Shown here piece by piece: positions 41,512 through 50,970 of a DNA stretch of 64,000 nucleotides. The DNA is from Vreelandella zhuhanensis (GTDB lineage Bacteria; Pseudomonadota; Gammaproteobacteria; Pseudomonadales; Halomonadaceae): NCBI RefSeq assembly GCF_009793355.1, contig NZ_WTKP01000013.1, forward strand, positions 1 to 64,000, written 5' to 3'. Both the position numbers and the translations under genes were made by a program. The notes under the pieces were generated by a model. The model had not been told where the DNA came from. It worked only from the letters and a program-made list of their open reading frames with translations, and ran no database searches. Position 1 is the first letter of the stretch, and every line of letters begins with the position of its first letter.

Positions 41512-43968
41512 TCAATGCAAGGTGCGAAAATCTCCCGGCAACGTATCGATGTGCAGCGGGGCAAAATGGCGTGGCTTGGCACCGGGAAAATCCAGGCTCG
41601 TCCAGGCCCCGGCCAAGGGGGGCGCACCGCTGAGCCATGCGATGAGTGCTTGGCGAAAACCCGCCAGAAAACTTTCACGCTCCGGCGTTTCCCCCATGAA
41701 AAAAGAAAACCCGGCATACATGCCCCGCGCATAATCTTCCCAACCGGCATAGTGATTCGCCGCCAAGGCATGGGCTTTTTCCAGCTGAGCGACGAACTCG
41801 GTTGCCGACAGCCAACCCAGCTGGCGCCCGGCGATGGTTAGATCCACCAATTGCGCAACGTCCCAGGCGGCCATATCCACATCGTTGCACTGATCTTCGT
41901 TATCTCTGACCCGGCAGAGCCTCAGCAGATGATGGCGTTCCTCGTCGAGACAGTCTCCCGACTCCATGATGGCGATTTCCGCCTCCAGGCGCTCAGGATT
42001 AAGCGTATAGGGCGCGTAATTGATCTGGTATTCCTGCCGATCCCCGGACTCCAGCATGAAAGCCAGGAATTCCTTCATTTCCGTGGCGCCGTGGAGGCCA
42101 TAATGCCCATCTACCCACTCACGAATGGCTTGGCACTCACGCTCGCTTTCGGGCTGAGGCTCGCTCCAGACAGCCGTATTGAGCGGGCCGACCAGCGCCA
42201 TGGCGGTAAAATGCGACAGACTCGGCCGGGCGCCGGGCTCCTGCCAATCGCCGGGATGCCAGTCCAGCCAATGGAAGATGCTTCCCGGGTCTTGCAGGTG
42301 CCATTGAAGCTCTTGAATCAACGACGCCTCATCGAGTTCGGGCAGGCAAATTTCCCAAGCAAGCCAAGCTTCCAGCAATCGCCGAGCATCCGGATAGAAG
42401 CGGCATAAGCAGCTGCGTAGCGACGTGGAAAACTGATCCAGTTCAGCAGCCTCGAACAGACCGCTATCCATCGACATGTGCAGGTAAAAGGCGAACTTTT
42501 CTGCCATATGAATGGTTGCCGCATGGCGACTCACCCCTTTCAGGGCATTGCGCTGACGCAAGTCGTCGGGCATCGGATCGCCAAATAGCGTATGGGAGGC
42601 AGGCAGGGCACCATGGGCGGCATCGGCAGCCAACTGATTCAAATGATGCGCCTGGGCCGGCAACCAATAGCGAGCCAGTGATCTCGCACCTTCTTCGGCA
42701 TGCAACCCCAGGGTTTCCTGAAGGTATTCAGCTGCATCAGCACGGCGCGCCTCAGGCACCGGGCCGCGGGGATTGGCCTGGCGCAACATCAAATCCGGCT
42801 CACGCACTCCTGCCAAGGCCAATAACCAATGGTCAGGGTCGCGTCGCCAGGCGCGCATGGCCTCTCGCGAGGCCTCTCGGGTGGTTGTATCCAGCAGCTC
42901 GATCAGGGGAAGGTGCCAAGGGCTAAGCGGGTTCTTGAGCAAGATATCATGACGTAATGCTGCCTTGTGGCGCAGATCCTTGCCTTCGAACAGGCTTTGC
43001 CCACGCTGAAAGGCGTTCAGCACTGCATGCCAGTCATGGTAGCGCCGCCCTAGCAAGTCGACGGCGTGGGCGGCAAAGGCATCGGCTTCTTGCTGCGTAA
43101 GCCAACCACAGCAGGCTCCCGCCCAGGCCAACTCGACCAGGCGAAGCCAGTCCCAGGCAGCCCACTCCAGCGGCTCACCCTGAGTGACGAATCCATACAG
43201 AATCGGCGAATGAGGCTCCTGTGAGGGCATACTTTCCCGCCACGCGCTAAGTTGGGACTCATCCAGCGCCACCAACATATCAGCCTCGATATCCCAACGC
43301 TGACGGTCGCCTTGAGCTCCCAGCCATAACAAAGCCGTTACTAACTCATCACGGCTTTGTAACTGCCATACCTGCTTTAACCATTCGCAAGCCTCGGGCC
43401 AGTCCCTGTCACCTGCGGGGTACACAACTACCGGACGCAACAACGCACATGCACGCCAGCTCTGCTGATCAGGCGTATCAGGCCACAGCGTCGGTGCATT
43501 GCCGGCATGCGCCAGCCACTCGATAAGTCGCTCCCAGGTAATGCCCTCCCCTTCACGTTCCAAGGTTTCCAGGGCTTCACAGGTTTGCATGAAGCCATCG
43601 TCACCTTCGAGCCAGCCGCGTGCATTTCGTGCGCGGCGCAAGGCCTTGAGCCAGTGCTCAAGGTCGCTATATTCACGCGTAATGCGCAGCACGAGCTGCC
43701 AGACCCATGCCTTGGCTCGCGGTTCGCTCAACCAGCCGGCCGCCCCTGCCAGGGCGGTCAATTCCAGCGCAGAGAGCAGTGTCTCGGCATTTGCCTGAGG
43801 CGACAAGGAATCCAGAAGGTAGCCAGCCAGAGTTCCCCGGTTGGCTACCTTTAGTTCGACCAGACGTTGCTCGGCGGCCTCAGCGTCCACCACCGTAGGG
43901 GGAAGAGTCAATGCCCAGTCGCATAACACCAGCTGCTGGGCCCACCAGGCATTCAGGGGGTCAACCAA
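41512..43968 (-). CDS. Large protein with three DUF1266-like repeats
   Basis: The 818-residue cytoplasmic protein is of unknown function and rich in Trp, Ala and Leu. Three segments align by eye: residues 64-120, 270-328 and 700-760. Each has an (A)WDxxxLVxLxxAGxxxGWL pattern, then an Ala-rich helix, a YxxWxxxxxA stretch and an aromatic end. This pattern fits DUF1266 (E. coli YbeU/YbeR). A typical DUF1266 tail, SPWHLPLIEL, follows repeat 2 at 349-358. Residues 400-640 are not explained by the repeats. There is no signal peptide or membrane helix. It stands alone. The domain name is a pattern match, not a search result. Confidence 0.8.
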   Translation of the reverse strand: MVDPLNAWWAQQLVLCDWALTLPPTVVDAEAAEQRLVELKVANRGTLAGYLLDSLSPQANAETLLSALELTALAGAAGWLSEPRAKAWVWQLVLRITREYSDLEHWLKALRRARNARGWLEGDDGFMQTCEALETLEREGEGITWERLIEWLAHAGNAPTLWPDTPDQQSWRACALLRPVVVYPAGDRDWPEACEWLKQVWQLQSRDELVTALLWLGAQGDRQRWDIEADMLVALDESQLSAWRESMPSQEPHSPILYGFVTQGEPLEWAAWDWLRLVELAWAGACCGWLTQQEADAFAAHAVDLLGRRYHDWHAVLNAFQRGQSLFEGKDLRHKAALRHDILLKNPLSPWHLPLIELLDTTTREASREAMRAWRRDPDHWLLALAGVREPDLMLRQANPRGPVPEARRADAAEYLQETLGLHAEEGARSLARYWLPAQAHHLNQLAADAAHGALPASHTLFGDPMPDDLRQRNALKGVSRHAATIHMAEKFAFYLHMSMDSGLFEAAELDQFSTSLRSCLCRFYPDARRLLEAWLAWEICLPELDEASLIQELQWHLQDPGSIFHWLDWHPGDWQEPGARPSLSHFTAMALVGPLNTAVWSEPQPESERECQAIREWVDGHYGLHGATEMKEFLAFMLESGDRQEYQINYAPYTLNPERLEAEIAIMESGDCLDEERHHLLRLCRVRDNEDQCNDVDMAAWDVAQLVDLTIAGRQLGWLSATEFVAQLEKAHALAANHYAGWEDYARGMYAGFSFFMGETPERESFLAGFRQALIAWLSGAPPLAGAWTSLDFPGAKPRHFAPLHIDTLPGDFRTLH

Positions 43969-44084
43969 GGATCACCTCGAAAAAATACAACCAAGCCGGA
44001 TGAATACCGGCAGAACGGTATAGTGTAACGGAAAGCAGGCAATAGACTGGTATTCTGCCAACTCTTTAACGCTTATCGCAAATA

Positions 44085-44103
44085 GCCCGGCGCAAGGCCG
44101 GGC
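44085..44103 (-). terminator. Hairpin after the GlsB/YeaQ gene
   Basis: A 7-bp G+C stem, GCCCGGC/GCCGGGC, with a 5-nt loop lies 37 bp after the stop codon on the minus strand. The T-tract is weak (TATTTGCG). Confidence 0.5.
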
Positions 44104-44139
44104 GAAATATGAAAATGTTTCGGGTTTAAAGAGCTGGGG

Positions 44140-44382
44140 TCAGGCTTGCCTGACCTTGCTGATCACCCAAAGCAACACCACCGCCCCCACGATTGCAGTG
44201 ACCAGCGAGCCGATAAATCCACCGGCTTGTAGCCCCAGCAAGCTGAACAGGAAACCGCCGATCACACCTCCCACGACCCCGACACCGATATTGCCCAGAA
44301 TACCGAAACCTCCGCCGCGCATGATGTTTCCGGCAATCCAGCCAGCCAACCCACCAATGATCAACCATGCTATCAATCCCAT
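44140..44382 (-). CDS. GlsB/YeaQ/YmgE family membrane protein
   Basis: This 80-residue protein is formed almost entirely of glycine-rich membrane helices (IGGLAGWIAGNIMRGGGFG, then VGGVIGGFLFSLLG). It is the transglycosylase-associated family linked to stress responses. ATG 44382 follows AAGGAG and matches the family N-terminus MGLIAWLIIGG; upstream in-frame codons do not. The exact function is unknown. Confidence 0.93.
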   Translation of the reverse strand: MGLIAWLIIGGLAGWIAGNIMRGGGFGILGNIGVGVVGGVIGGFLFSLLGLQAGGFIGSLVTAIVGAVVLLWVISKVRQA

Positions 44383-44523
44383 TGCATTCTCCTTGTGTTT
44401 TACCTCTTGGTTCAGCTTGCCATACCATAGTGCATAATAACTTTTAGTGTCTAACCATACCTTAGCAGAACGACAGCGTGCGCGAGACATTCGCTCCGCT
44501 CGCCCTCACTCAAAGGAGCTTTC

Positions 44524-45405
44524 ATGATTCCCGCCTCGCTCAAGAACTTGCTGAACGCCACCCAAGGGCAACGCTCCACGCACTGGGAAGGCCGCGAGGT
44601 AGTGCTCTTTAATACCACCTGGGGCGAACTGGCAATCTCCCTGCAAGGTGCCCAGGTATTACATTTCCTGCCTCGCGGCTCGGGTGGAGAAGACAACGGC
44701 TGGTTATGGCTGACCCCGACCCCCAAGGCCTGCCCCGGCAGCATAAGAGGTGGAATTCCGCTGTGTTGGCCCTGGTTCGGTGACGAACGCTATGCCGATG
44801 AAACCCCCGATCGCAGCGGTCCCTTTCATGGCCTGGCCCGCAGCGCTCTCTGGCGACTGGAAGCGGTCGACGAGCACGAAGAAGGCATCGAAGCTCACCT
44901 TTCCCCCACGCTACGCCTACATTCTCAGCTCACAGCGCGAGTGGTCATCCAGGCCAATGCCCAGCGCCTGCATGTTGAGTTGATCAGCGAGAATATCGGG
45001 CATGAACCGCTCAAGGTGAGTGGCGCCCTGCATAGCTATCTGTCGGTGAGCGACGTCCACCAATGCCGCCTGGAAGGCCTCGCCGGTGCGCGTTATCTGG
45101 ACAAGCTCAAGGATTTCTCGGAAAGCGAGCAACAAGGAACGCTGGCCATTCGTGGCGCTATCGACCGCATTTACCACAGCAACCAAGCCTTGCTGTTGAA
45201 CGATGGTCAACGCAGCCTGCGAATCGGCAAGCAGTCCAGCGACTCCACGGTGGTCTGGCACCCGGCGGACAATCGGCCCGCCGATATTCCCGCAGACGCT
45301 GGCCGTCATTTCTTGTGCGTAGAGGCCGCCAATACACGTCTCGATCCTGTCTGGCTGGTGCCTGATGCCCAGCATCTATTGGGTACAACGTTAAGTCTAG
45401 GCTAA
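44524..45405 (+). CDS. D-hexose-6-phosphate mutarotase (YeaD family)
   Basis: This 293-residue aldose-1-epimerase-fold enzyme interconverts anomers of hexose 6-phosphates. Typical blocks are RGGIPLCWPWFG (residues 75-86), GPFHGLARSALW with catalytic His102, and VWHPADN near the end. It is single-domain and cytoplasmic. AAGGAG lies before ATG 44524. It is monocistronic in appearance. Confidence 0.93.
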   Translation: MIPASLKNLLNATQGQRSTHWEGREVVLFNTTWGELAISLQGAQVLHFLPRGSGGEDNGWLWLTPTPKACPGSIRGGIPLCWPWFGDERYADETPDRSGPFHGLARSALWRLEAVDEHEEGIEAHLSPTLRLHSQLTARVVIQANAQRLHVELISENIGHEPLKVSGALHSYLSVSDVHQCRLEGLAGARYLDKLKDFSESEQQGTLAIRGAIDRIYHSNQALLLNDGQRSLRIGKQSSDSTVVWHPADNRPADIPADAGRHFLCVEAANTRLDPVWLVPDAQHLLGTTLSLG

Positions 45406-45532
45406 CGTGAATGTGGCTGAGGCCTGAACCGGCCCAGTCGGTATGATATTGTGCTGATCCAATGGCTACCCTGCTCCAGTGATGCCCTTCTCCAAGGGCA
45501 TCTTCTGCGCCAATGTCCTCTAAGGAAGTGTT

Positions 45533-45730
45533 ATGTTTCCACAATACTGGCTTGAAGCAGCCACGCCGGCATTCAACCTGGTAGGTCTGGTGGTATGTAT
45601 CGGCGGTCTGACGCTAGCGCAACGCATGACGCGCCGCTGGCCGGGCTACGTCATTGCATTGATCGGCTTCTTGATCGCCGCCACACCGATGCTCTATCAA
45701 TACATCAGCGCCATGCGTTATGGCCAGTGA
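45533..45730 (+). CDS. Small two-helix membrane protein upstream of ycjX
   Basis: This 65-residue protein has hydrophobic helices at about 12-30 and 38-56, joined by the basic loop AQRMTRRWPG. AAGGAAG lies 4 nt before the ATG, and the stop overlaps the start of ycjX by 11 bp. The overlap and ribosome-binding site make it a likely real gene coupled to ycjX-ycjF. I do not recognise the family. Confidence 0.8.
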   Translation: MFPQYWLEAATPAFNLVGLVVCIGGLTLAQRMTRRWPGYVIALIGFLIAATPMLYQYISAMRYGQ

Positions 45731-47120
45731 GCGCGGAAAAATCAGCCGTGAGCTGACCGATCTTCTCGCTCGCGGCCGAGACCGGCAGCTGCGCCTGGCG
45801 GTAACCGGGCTTTCCCGGGCGGGAAAGACGGCGTTTCTCACCTCGCTGGTCAACCAGCTGCGCCATGCCGGGCTTGAAGCGCGCCTGGACATGCTGCCCG
45901 CTGCCCGGGAAGGCCGCCTACTGGGTGCCCAGCGCCTCAATCAGCAAGACCTCGGTGTCCCCCGCTTTCCCTATGACCAGGCCATGGCGGCGCTTAATGC
46001 CTCTCCTCCCCGCTGGCCCGAACCCACCCGGGGCATCAGCGAGTTGCGCTTGCAACTGCGCTATCGTCCGGCGCGCAGTGGCTGGCTGACACCGCAGACC
46101 ACCAGCCTGACGCTCGATCTGTTCGACTACCCCGGCGAATGGCTACTTGATTTACCGCTTCTCCAACACGATTTTTTCAGCTGGAGCCAGGCCCAGACTC
46201 GAGCCCACGGCCCACAGCGACAAGCCCTGTTCACCGATTGGCAAGAAGGGGTCGCCGCTCTCGACCCCGCCGCTGAGGCCGACGAAGCGCAACTAGCCGA
46301 ACTGGCCGAACGCTATGCCCAAGGGCTGCGCCGCGCCAAGAAAGCCGGATTTTCGGATTTGCAGCCCGGACGTTTCCTGTTGCCCGGCGAGCTTGAAGGG
46401 GCGCCTGCGCTCCAGTTCTTTCCGTTGCCGGGGCTGATCGATACCCAGCGTGCCGAGCTTGACGCCCTACCCGCCGAAAGCCTTTACGCGACCCTGGCCC
46501 AGCGCTTTCGCTATTATCAGCAGCATGTGGTCCGCCCTTTTTACCGGGACCATTTCCGACGCTTCGATCGTCAGATCGTGCTGGTCGATGTGCTTGGCGC
46601 CTTGAACGCCGGGCCAGAACGGTTCGATGATTTATCGCGTGCCCTGAACCATTTGATGCAGAGTTTCGATTACGGCAAGCGCAGCCTGCTGACGCGGCTA
46701 TTTGCGCCGAAGATTGACCGCCTGGCCATCGCCGCCACCAAAGCCGATCATGTTACCCCTGACCAGCATCCCAATCTCATTCATCTGCTCGAAGCCTTGC
46801 TGGCGGAACCGTTGCAGGATCTACGCTTTGCCGATGTGCCGGTCAAGGCATTCTCGCTGGCGGCCATTCGCGCTACCCAAGCCCGGGAAGTCACTCAACA
46901 GGGCCAACAATCGGCGGCATTACGCGGCACCACCCTCGAGGGCGAAGAGGTATTGGTCTACCCCGGCGACGTTCCCGCGACATTGCCCGATGCCGCGTTC
47001 TGGGACCAGCAAGGTTTCAATTTCCCGGCGTTTCGCCCCATGCCGCGAACCACCGATGTCTTGGCGCACATTCGTATGGATAGCGCCATCGACTGGCTGA
47101 TCGGAGACAAGATCACATGA
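45720..47120 (+). CDS. ycjX: YcjX family GTP/ATP-binding protein
   Basis: This 466-residue P-loop protein has Walker A GLSRAGKT at 30-37. LFDYPGEWLLDLP is the family's G3-like block, and AATKADH lies in the G4 position. E. coli YcjX belongs to the phage-shock/sigma-32-linked pair ycjX-ycjF. The molecular role is unclear. It is coupled by 11-bp overlap to the small membrane protein and by ATGA to ycjF. Confidence 0.93.
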   Translation: MASERGKISRELTDLLARGRDRQLRLAVTGLSRAGKTAFLTSLVNQLRHAGLEARLDMLPAAREGRLLGAQRLNQQDLGVPRFPYDQAMAALNASPPRWPEPTRGISELRLQLRYRPARSGWLTPQTTSLTLDLFDYPGEWLLDLPLLQHDFFSWSQAQTRAHGPQRQALFTDWQEGVAALDPAAEADEAQLAELAERYAQGLRRAKKAGFSDLQPGRFLLPGELEGAPALQFFPLPGLIDTQRAELDALPAESLYATLAQRFRYYQQHVVRPFYRDHFRRFDRQIVLVDVLGALNAGPERFDDLSRALNHLMQSFDYGKRSLLTRLFAPKIDRLAIAATKADHVTPDQHPNLIHLLEALLAEPLQDLRFADVPVKAFSLAAIRATQAREVTQQGQQSAALRGTTLEGEEVLVYPGDVPATLPDAAFWDQQGFNFPAFRPMPRTTDVLAHIRMDSAIDWLIGDKIT

Positions 47121-48193
47121 ACCAGCCTTCACCCGACCACCCTAGGCCGCGCAGGCACTTCGCGCTGGATGATGACCCGGCGAAAGCCCCACCGACCGAC
47201 ACGACATCCGGGTTACGCGGCCACCAGCAGTTCGGTCAGGAGGTGGCTCACCGCCAGTGGCAAGAAGACCCTGGCGCTGAGGAACAGGCCCTTCCCGCTG
47301 CCAGCCTGGGAGCGCCGCGAAAACGTCGCTGGGGGCTTTTGACTGCCTTGGTCGGCGGACTGGGACTAGGCAGCGCAGAACTTGCCAGCGGCATGCTTGA
47401 TGCCCTAGGCCGTGCCGACTGGCTGACCCTGGCCTGGCAGGCGTTCGGTATCATCCTGATCGGCTTGGGCGGGCTCTCCCTTGGACGCGAGCTGTTTCGC
47501 TTGAAGCGTTTGCGACGCCACGAACGCTTGCGCCGTCAGTTGACCCAACTCCCCGAGACATCCCCCGCTCAAGCGCATGCCATGGCCGAACAACTGCGTC
47601 GACAATTCAAGCTATCTAGCGACGACCCGCACTGGCAGGCGTTCAGCCAAGCGTGCCAGCCGCATCATGACGGTGCCGATATCCAGATACTACTGGCTCA
47701 CCACCTTCTGGCGCCACGCGACCGACAAGCCCAACGTTTGATCTCACGGATGTCCGGGGAAACCGCCGTCATGGTGGCCATCAGCCCTCTGACTCTGGTC
47801 GACATGGGATTGGTGGCGTGGCGCAACCTGGCCATGGTGGATCGGCTGTGCCGGCTGTATGGCCTGGAACTGGGCTATGCCAGCCGCTTGCGCCTGTTCA
47901 AGAACGTGCTCCACAACATGGCCTTTGCCGGTGCCAGCGAATTGGTAACCGACGCCGGCATGGACATGCTGTCGCTCGATCTCGCCGGACGCCTTTCCTC
48001 GCGTGCCGGCCAAGGGCTGGCTTCCGGGCTGCTTAGCGCCCGCCTGGGGCTTCGAGCCCAACGGCTGTGTCGCCCCTTGCCTTTCGACAGTGAGAGCCGA
48101 CCCAAACTGGCCGATTTACGCCGGGATCTTTGGCATCAACTGAAACGCTTGGAAACCCCGCCTTCCCAAGAGCGTTCCCAAGGGTCGTCATAA
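47117..48193 (+). CDS. ycjF: YcjF/TIGR01620 family inner-membrane protein
   Basis: This 358-residue membrane partner of YcjX has an N-terminal polar segment, two hydrophobic helices at about 72-90 and 102-124, and a basic hairpin (FRLKRLRRHERLRRQ). The C-terminal DUF697-type region contains AMVAISPLTLVDMGLVAWRNL and a GLASGLLSARLG helix. The function is unknown. It is the last gene of the unit. Confidence 0.92.
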   Translation: MNQPSPDHPRPRRHFALDDDPAKAPPTDTTSGLRGHQQFGQEVAHRQWQEDPGAEEQALPAASLGAPRKRRWGLLTALVGGLGLGSAELASGMLDALGRADWLTLAWQAFGIILIGLGGLSLGRELFRLKRLRRHERLRRQLTQLPETSPAQAHAMAEQLRRQFKLSSDDPHWQAFSQACQPHHDGADIQILLAHHLLAPRDRQAQRLISRMSGETAVMVAISPLTLVDMGLVAWRNLAMVDRLCRLYGLELGYASRLRLFKNVLHNMAFAGASELVTDAGMDMLSLDLAGRLSSRAGQGLASGLLSARLGLRAQRLCRPLPFDSESRPKLADLRRDLWHQLKRLETPPSQERSQGSS

Positions 48194-48379
48194 GCACATT
48201 CGTGCCGATCTTCCCGGGAGCTAAGGAGTTTACTGCACCAAACTGCTCGGTGCCCTGGGTTTATGTGGCTGTAACCAATTGAATTCATGTGCCCGAAACG
48301 CCTTTTCGGTTGCAGAGTTTGGCCCCGCGCGAAACCATCCGTATAGTGGCACCCTTATCTCGCCAATTGATCGTGCCCA

Positions 48380-50320
48380 ATGTTGCAGAATAACTCCGTA
48401 CTCGCTCAGCTCAAGCAGCAGATTCGTAAAACCACGCCACGCGTCGAAGGCGTGATCAAGGCCACGGCCAAGGCCTTCGGTTTCCTTGAAACCGAGGATG
48501 GCACGTCTTATTTCGTGCCGCCGCCCGCCATGAAAAAAGTGTTGCATGGCGACCGTGTCGAAGCCGTGATTCATGAAGAAGGCGACAAGACATCCGTCGA
48601 CCCGGAAACACTGCTCGAGGCCGGGCTCAACCGGTTCGTCGGTCGCGTGCAAAAGCGTGAAGGTCAGCTTGCTGTGGTGCCGGATCACCCTTTGATCAAA
48701 AATGTGCTCAAGGCGCGTATCAAACGCGACCTAGATGAAGCCAGCATTGAAGAAGGTGACTGGGTAGTGGCGCGCCTGGTGCGTCATCCGCTCAAGCCGG
48801 ATGACCGCGCCTTTTTCGCTCAGATCGACGAGTTAGTGGCTAAAAGCAGCAATCCCGCCGTGCCATGGCGTGTCACTCTGGCCCGCCATGCCTTGGAACA
48901 GGATTGCCCTCCGGCCGCGGATGAATGGCCGCTGCAGGACGAAGGCCTGACTCGCGAAGACCTGACCGCCGAGCCTTTTTTCACTATCGACAGTGAAAAG
49001 ACTCGTGACATGGACGATGCACTGCGCATCGAGACCCACGAGAACGGTGGCTGGCGCTTAAGTGTGGCGATCGCCGACCCCACCGCCTACATCGAAGAAG
49101 GCCATGCGGCCGACCTTGAAGCCCGCACACGCGCCTTTACCGTCTATCTGCCGGGCCAGAACGTTACCATGCTGCCCGAGCAGCTCGCCGACGACCTTTG
49201 TTCGCTATGGGAAGGCAAGGAACGTCCGGTGCTCGCCTGTGCGCTGGAGATCGGTGCAGACGGCAGCCTGGGCGAATATCGTTTCTTCGCTGCCAACGCC
49301 AAATCGCATGCCAAGCTGGCCTATGAAAAGGTATCCGACTGGCTGGAAGGAAAAGGCGACTGGGCGCCGTCTGACGAGATTGGCGAGCAGCTCAAGGCAC
49401 TACGTGACCTTACCGAAGCTCGCAGTGCCTGGCGTGCCAAACACGCGCTGGTGTTCAAGGACACACCGGATTACGTCTTCGACCTGGATGCTGCCGGCAA
49501 TGTATTGGGCATTCGCACTGAAGACCGGCGTATCGCCAATCGCATGATCGAAGAGTCGATGATTGCCGCTAACGCTTGTTGCGCCGATCTGCTGGCCACT
49601 CATGTGGGCCATGGTATCTTCAATGTGCACCGTGCTTTCGAGCCGGAAAAAGCCGAGGCCGCTCAGGAGTTCCTCGCCACGCAGGAGATCGAAGTCGAGC
49701 GCGAAATGCTCACCGAACTGCCACGTTACCGTGAACTCAAGCGCGCTCTGGAAAGTCGTGAAGACGCCTGGCTGGATGTCCGTCTACGGCGCTTCCAGGG
49801 CTTCACCAGCATGTCGGCCCTGCCTGGCCCGCACTTCGGCCTGGGCCTGCCCGCCTACGCCACCTGGACATCGCCAATTCGTAAATACGGCGACATGGTC
49901 AATCACCGCTTGATCAAACGTGTGCTCAAGGGCGAGCAGGCACCGGCGGAAGCCAGCCAGCAGCTCACCGATCAGCTCACTGAACGTCGTCGTTTGAACC
50001 GCATGGCCGAGCGCGACGTCAAGGATTGGCTGTATGTGCGTTACCTGACATCGTCGGCGGAAAATCAGGAAACCTTCGATGCCGAGATCATGGCAGTCAA
50101 TCGTGGCGGTATGCGCGTGCGCCTGGTGGCCAATGGCGCCACGGCTTTCGTCCCGGCGCCTCTGATGCACAGCGACCGCAGCAAGGTGGTGATCGACGAT
50201 AAGGAAGGACGCATCCAGATCGAAGGCGAAGAACGCTACAAGCTAGGCGATAGTCTGCGCGTGGCTCTCACCGAAGCGCGTGAGGAAACCCGCTCGCTGG
50301 TGGCGCGTCCCGCCGATTGA
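48380..50320 (+). CDS. rnb: Exoribonuclease II
   Basis: This 646-residue 3'-to-5' RNA exonuclease can be followed from end to end against E. coli RNase II (644 residues). Cold-shock OB domains begin MLQNNSVLAQLKQQI and include GFLETEDGTSYFVPPP. The RNB catalytic centre is TIDSEKTRDMDDAL, with the metal-binding aspartates. YATWTSPIRKYGDMVNHRL and a C-terminal S1 domain follow. The length argues against RNase R. No clear ribosome-binding site precedes ATG 48380. Confidence 0.96.
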   Translation: MLQNNSVLAQLKQQIRKTTPRVEGVIKATAKAFGFLETEDGTSYFVPPPAMKKVLHGDRVEAVIHEEGDKTSVDPETLLEAGLNRFVGRVQKREGQLAVVPDHPLIKNVLKARIKRDLDEASIEEGDWVVARLVRHPLKPDDRAFFAQIDELVAKSSNPAVPWRVTLARHALEQDCPPAADEWPLQDEGLTREDLTAEPFFTIDSEKTRDMDDALRIETHENGGWRLSVAIADPTAYIEEGHAADLEARTRAFTVYLPGQNVTMLPEQLADDLCSLWEGKERPVLACALEIGADGSLGEYRFFAANAKSHAKLAYEKVSDWLEGKGDWAPSDEIGEQLKALRDLTEARSAWRAKHALVFKDTPDYVFDLDAAGNVLGIRTEDRRIANRMIEESMIAANACCADLLATHVGHGIFNVHRAFEPEKAEAAQEFLATQEIEVEREMLTELPRYRELKRALESREDAWLDVRLRRFQGFTSMSALPGPHFGLGLPAYATWTSPIRKYGDMVNHRLIKRVLKGEQAPAEASQQLTDQLTERRRLNRMAERDVKDWLYVRYLTSSAENQETFDAEIMAVNRGGMRVRLVANGATAFVPAPLMHSDRSKVVIDDKEGRIQIEGEERYKLGDSLRVALTEAREETRSLVARPAD

Positions 50321-50351
50321 TCCCTAAGTAAGCACGCAGCAAGCACCACCC

Positions 50352-50383
50352 AAAAGGGGCAGCGATCACGCTGCCCCTTTTTT
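50352..50383 (+). terminator. Terminator after rnb
   Basis: The stem AAAAGGGGCAGCG/CGCTGCCCCTTTT closes a 4-nt loop and is followed by TT. It is 32 bp after rnb and 36 bp before the end of the convergent nucleotide-sugar operon. It may work in both directions. Confidence 0.92.
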
Positions 50384-50418
50384 GGTGCGATTTGGTCAAT
50401 GGCTAGATTCGCTGATGG

Positions 50419-50967
50419 CTAGAAAAGCGTGTCGCTTCGCTCACTGATCAATGGCCAACCAGCGTCCTTGTCGGACACCACCGTGGGCGGAAGGGGCCAT
50501 TCGATCGCGAGACGTTCATCGTTATAGCGCAAGCCGCTTTCGGCCTCGGGATGATAGGCCGCCGAGACCAGATAACTGACTTCAACATCGTCGGTCAACG
50601 TCTGAAAGGAATGCGCAAAGCCTTGCGGCACATAAAGCTGGTGCCGGTTAGCCTCGGTCAGCTCGAACAGCTGATGGTGCAGGTAGGTTTCCGAGTCTTC
50701 ACGAATATCCACGATGACATCGACAATCGCTCCCCGGATACAGCGTATCAATTTGGCTTCGGCATGCGGGCGTCGCTGGTAATGCAGCCCCCTTAAGGTA
50801 CCGCGCTGGGAGGAAAAGGAGGTGTTCTGCTGCACAAAATCACCTAGCAGGCCATGGCGCTCGAACTCCGGACGACACATGGTGCGGGCAAAAAAACCCC
50901 GTTCATCCCCATGCGGCTCAAGCTCTATCAGTATGGCATCCTTGAGGTTCGTTTGATGAAAAAGCAT
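50419..50967 (-). CDS. RmlC-like cupin sugar epimerase
   Basis: This 182-residue protein is of the dTDP-4-dehydrorhamnose 3,5-epimerase fold. The catalytic His62 is in LRGLHYQ, with Lys72, His119 (GFAHSF), and Tyr132 and Tyr138 in SYLVSAAYHPE. DERGFFAR and GLRYND are also conserved. It likely epimerises a 4-keto (or related) nucleotide sugar, here probably CDP-linked from the adjacent rfbF. It is the last gene of the operon; the gap from the SAF gene is 3 bp. Without rmlA, B or D nearby, dTDP-rhamnose synthesis is not implied. Confidence 0.9.
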   Translation of the reverse strand: MLFHQTNLKDAILIELEPHGDERGFFARTMCRPEFERHGLLGDFVQQNTSFSSQRGTLRGLHYQRRPHAEAKLIRCIRGAIVDVIVDIREDSETYLHHQLFELTEANRHQLYVPQGFAHSFQTLTDDVEVSYLVSAAYHPEAESGLRYNDERLAIEWPLPPTVVSDKDAGWPLISERSDTLF

Positions 50968-50970
50968 GAA

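Noticed and set aside
48380..50320. RNase R instead of RNase II
   Set aside because: At 646 residues and with an RNase II-like N-terminus, it lacks the extra N- and C-terminal regions of RNase R.
50419..50967. dTDP-rhamnose synthesis (rfbC in the strict sense)
   Set aside because: No rmlA, rmlB or rmlD is near, and the neighbouring nucleotidyltransferase is a cytidylyltransferase, so the strict name is not supported.
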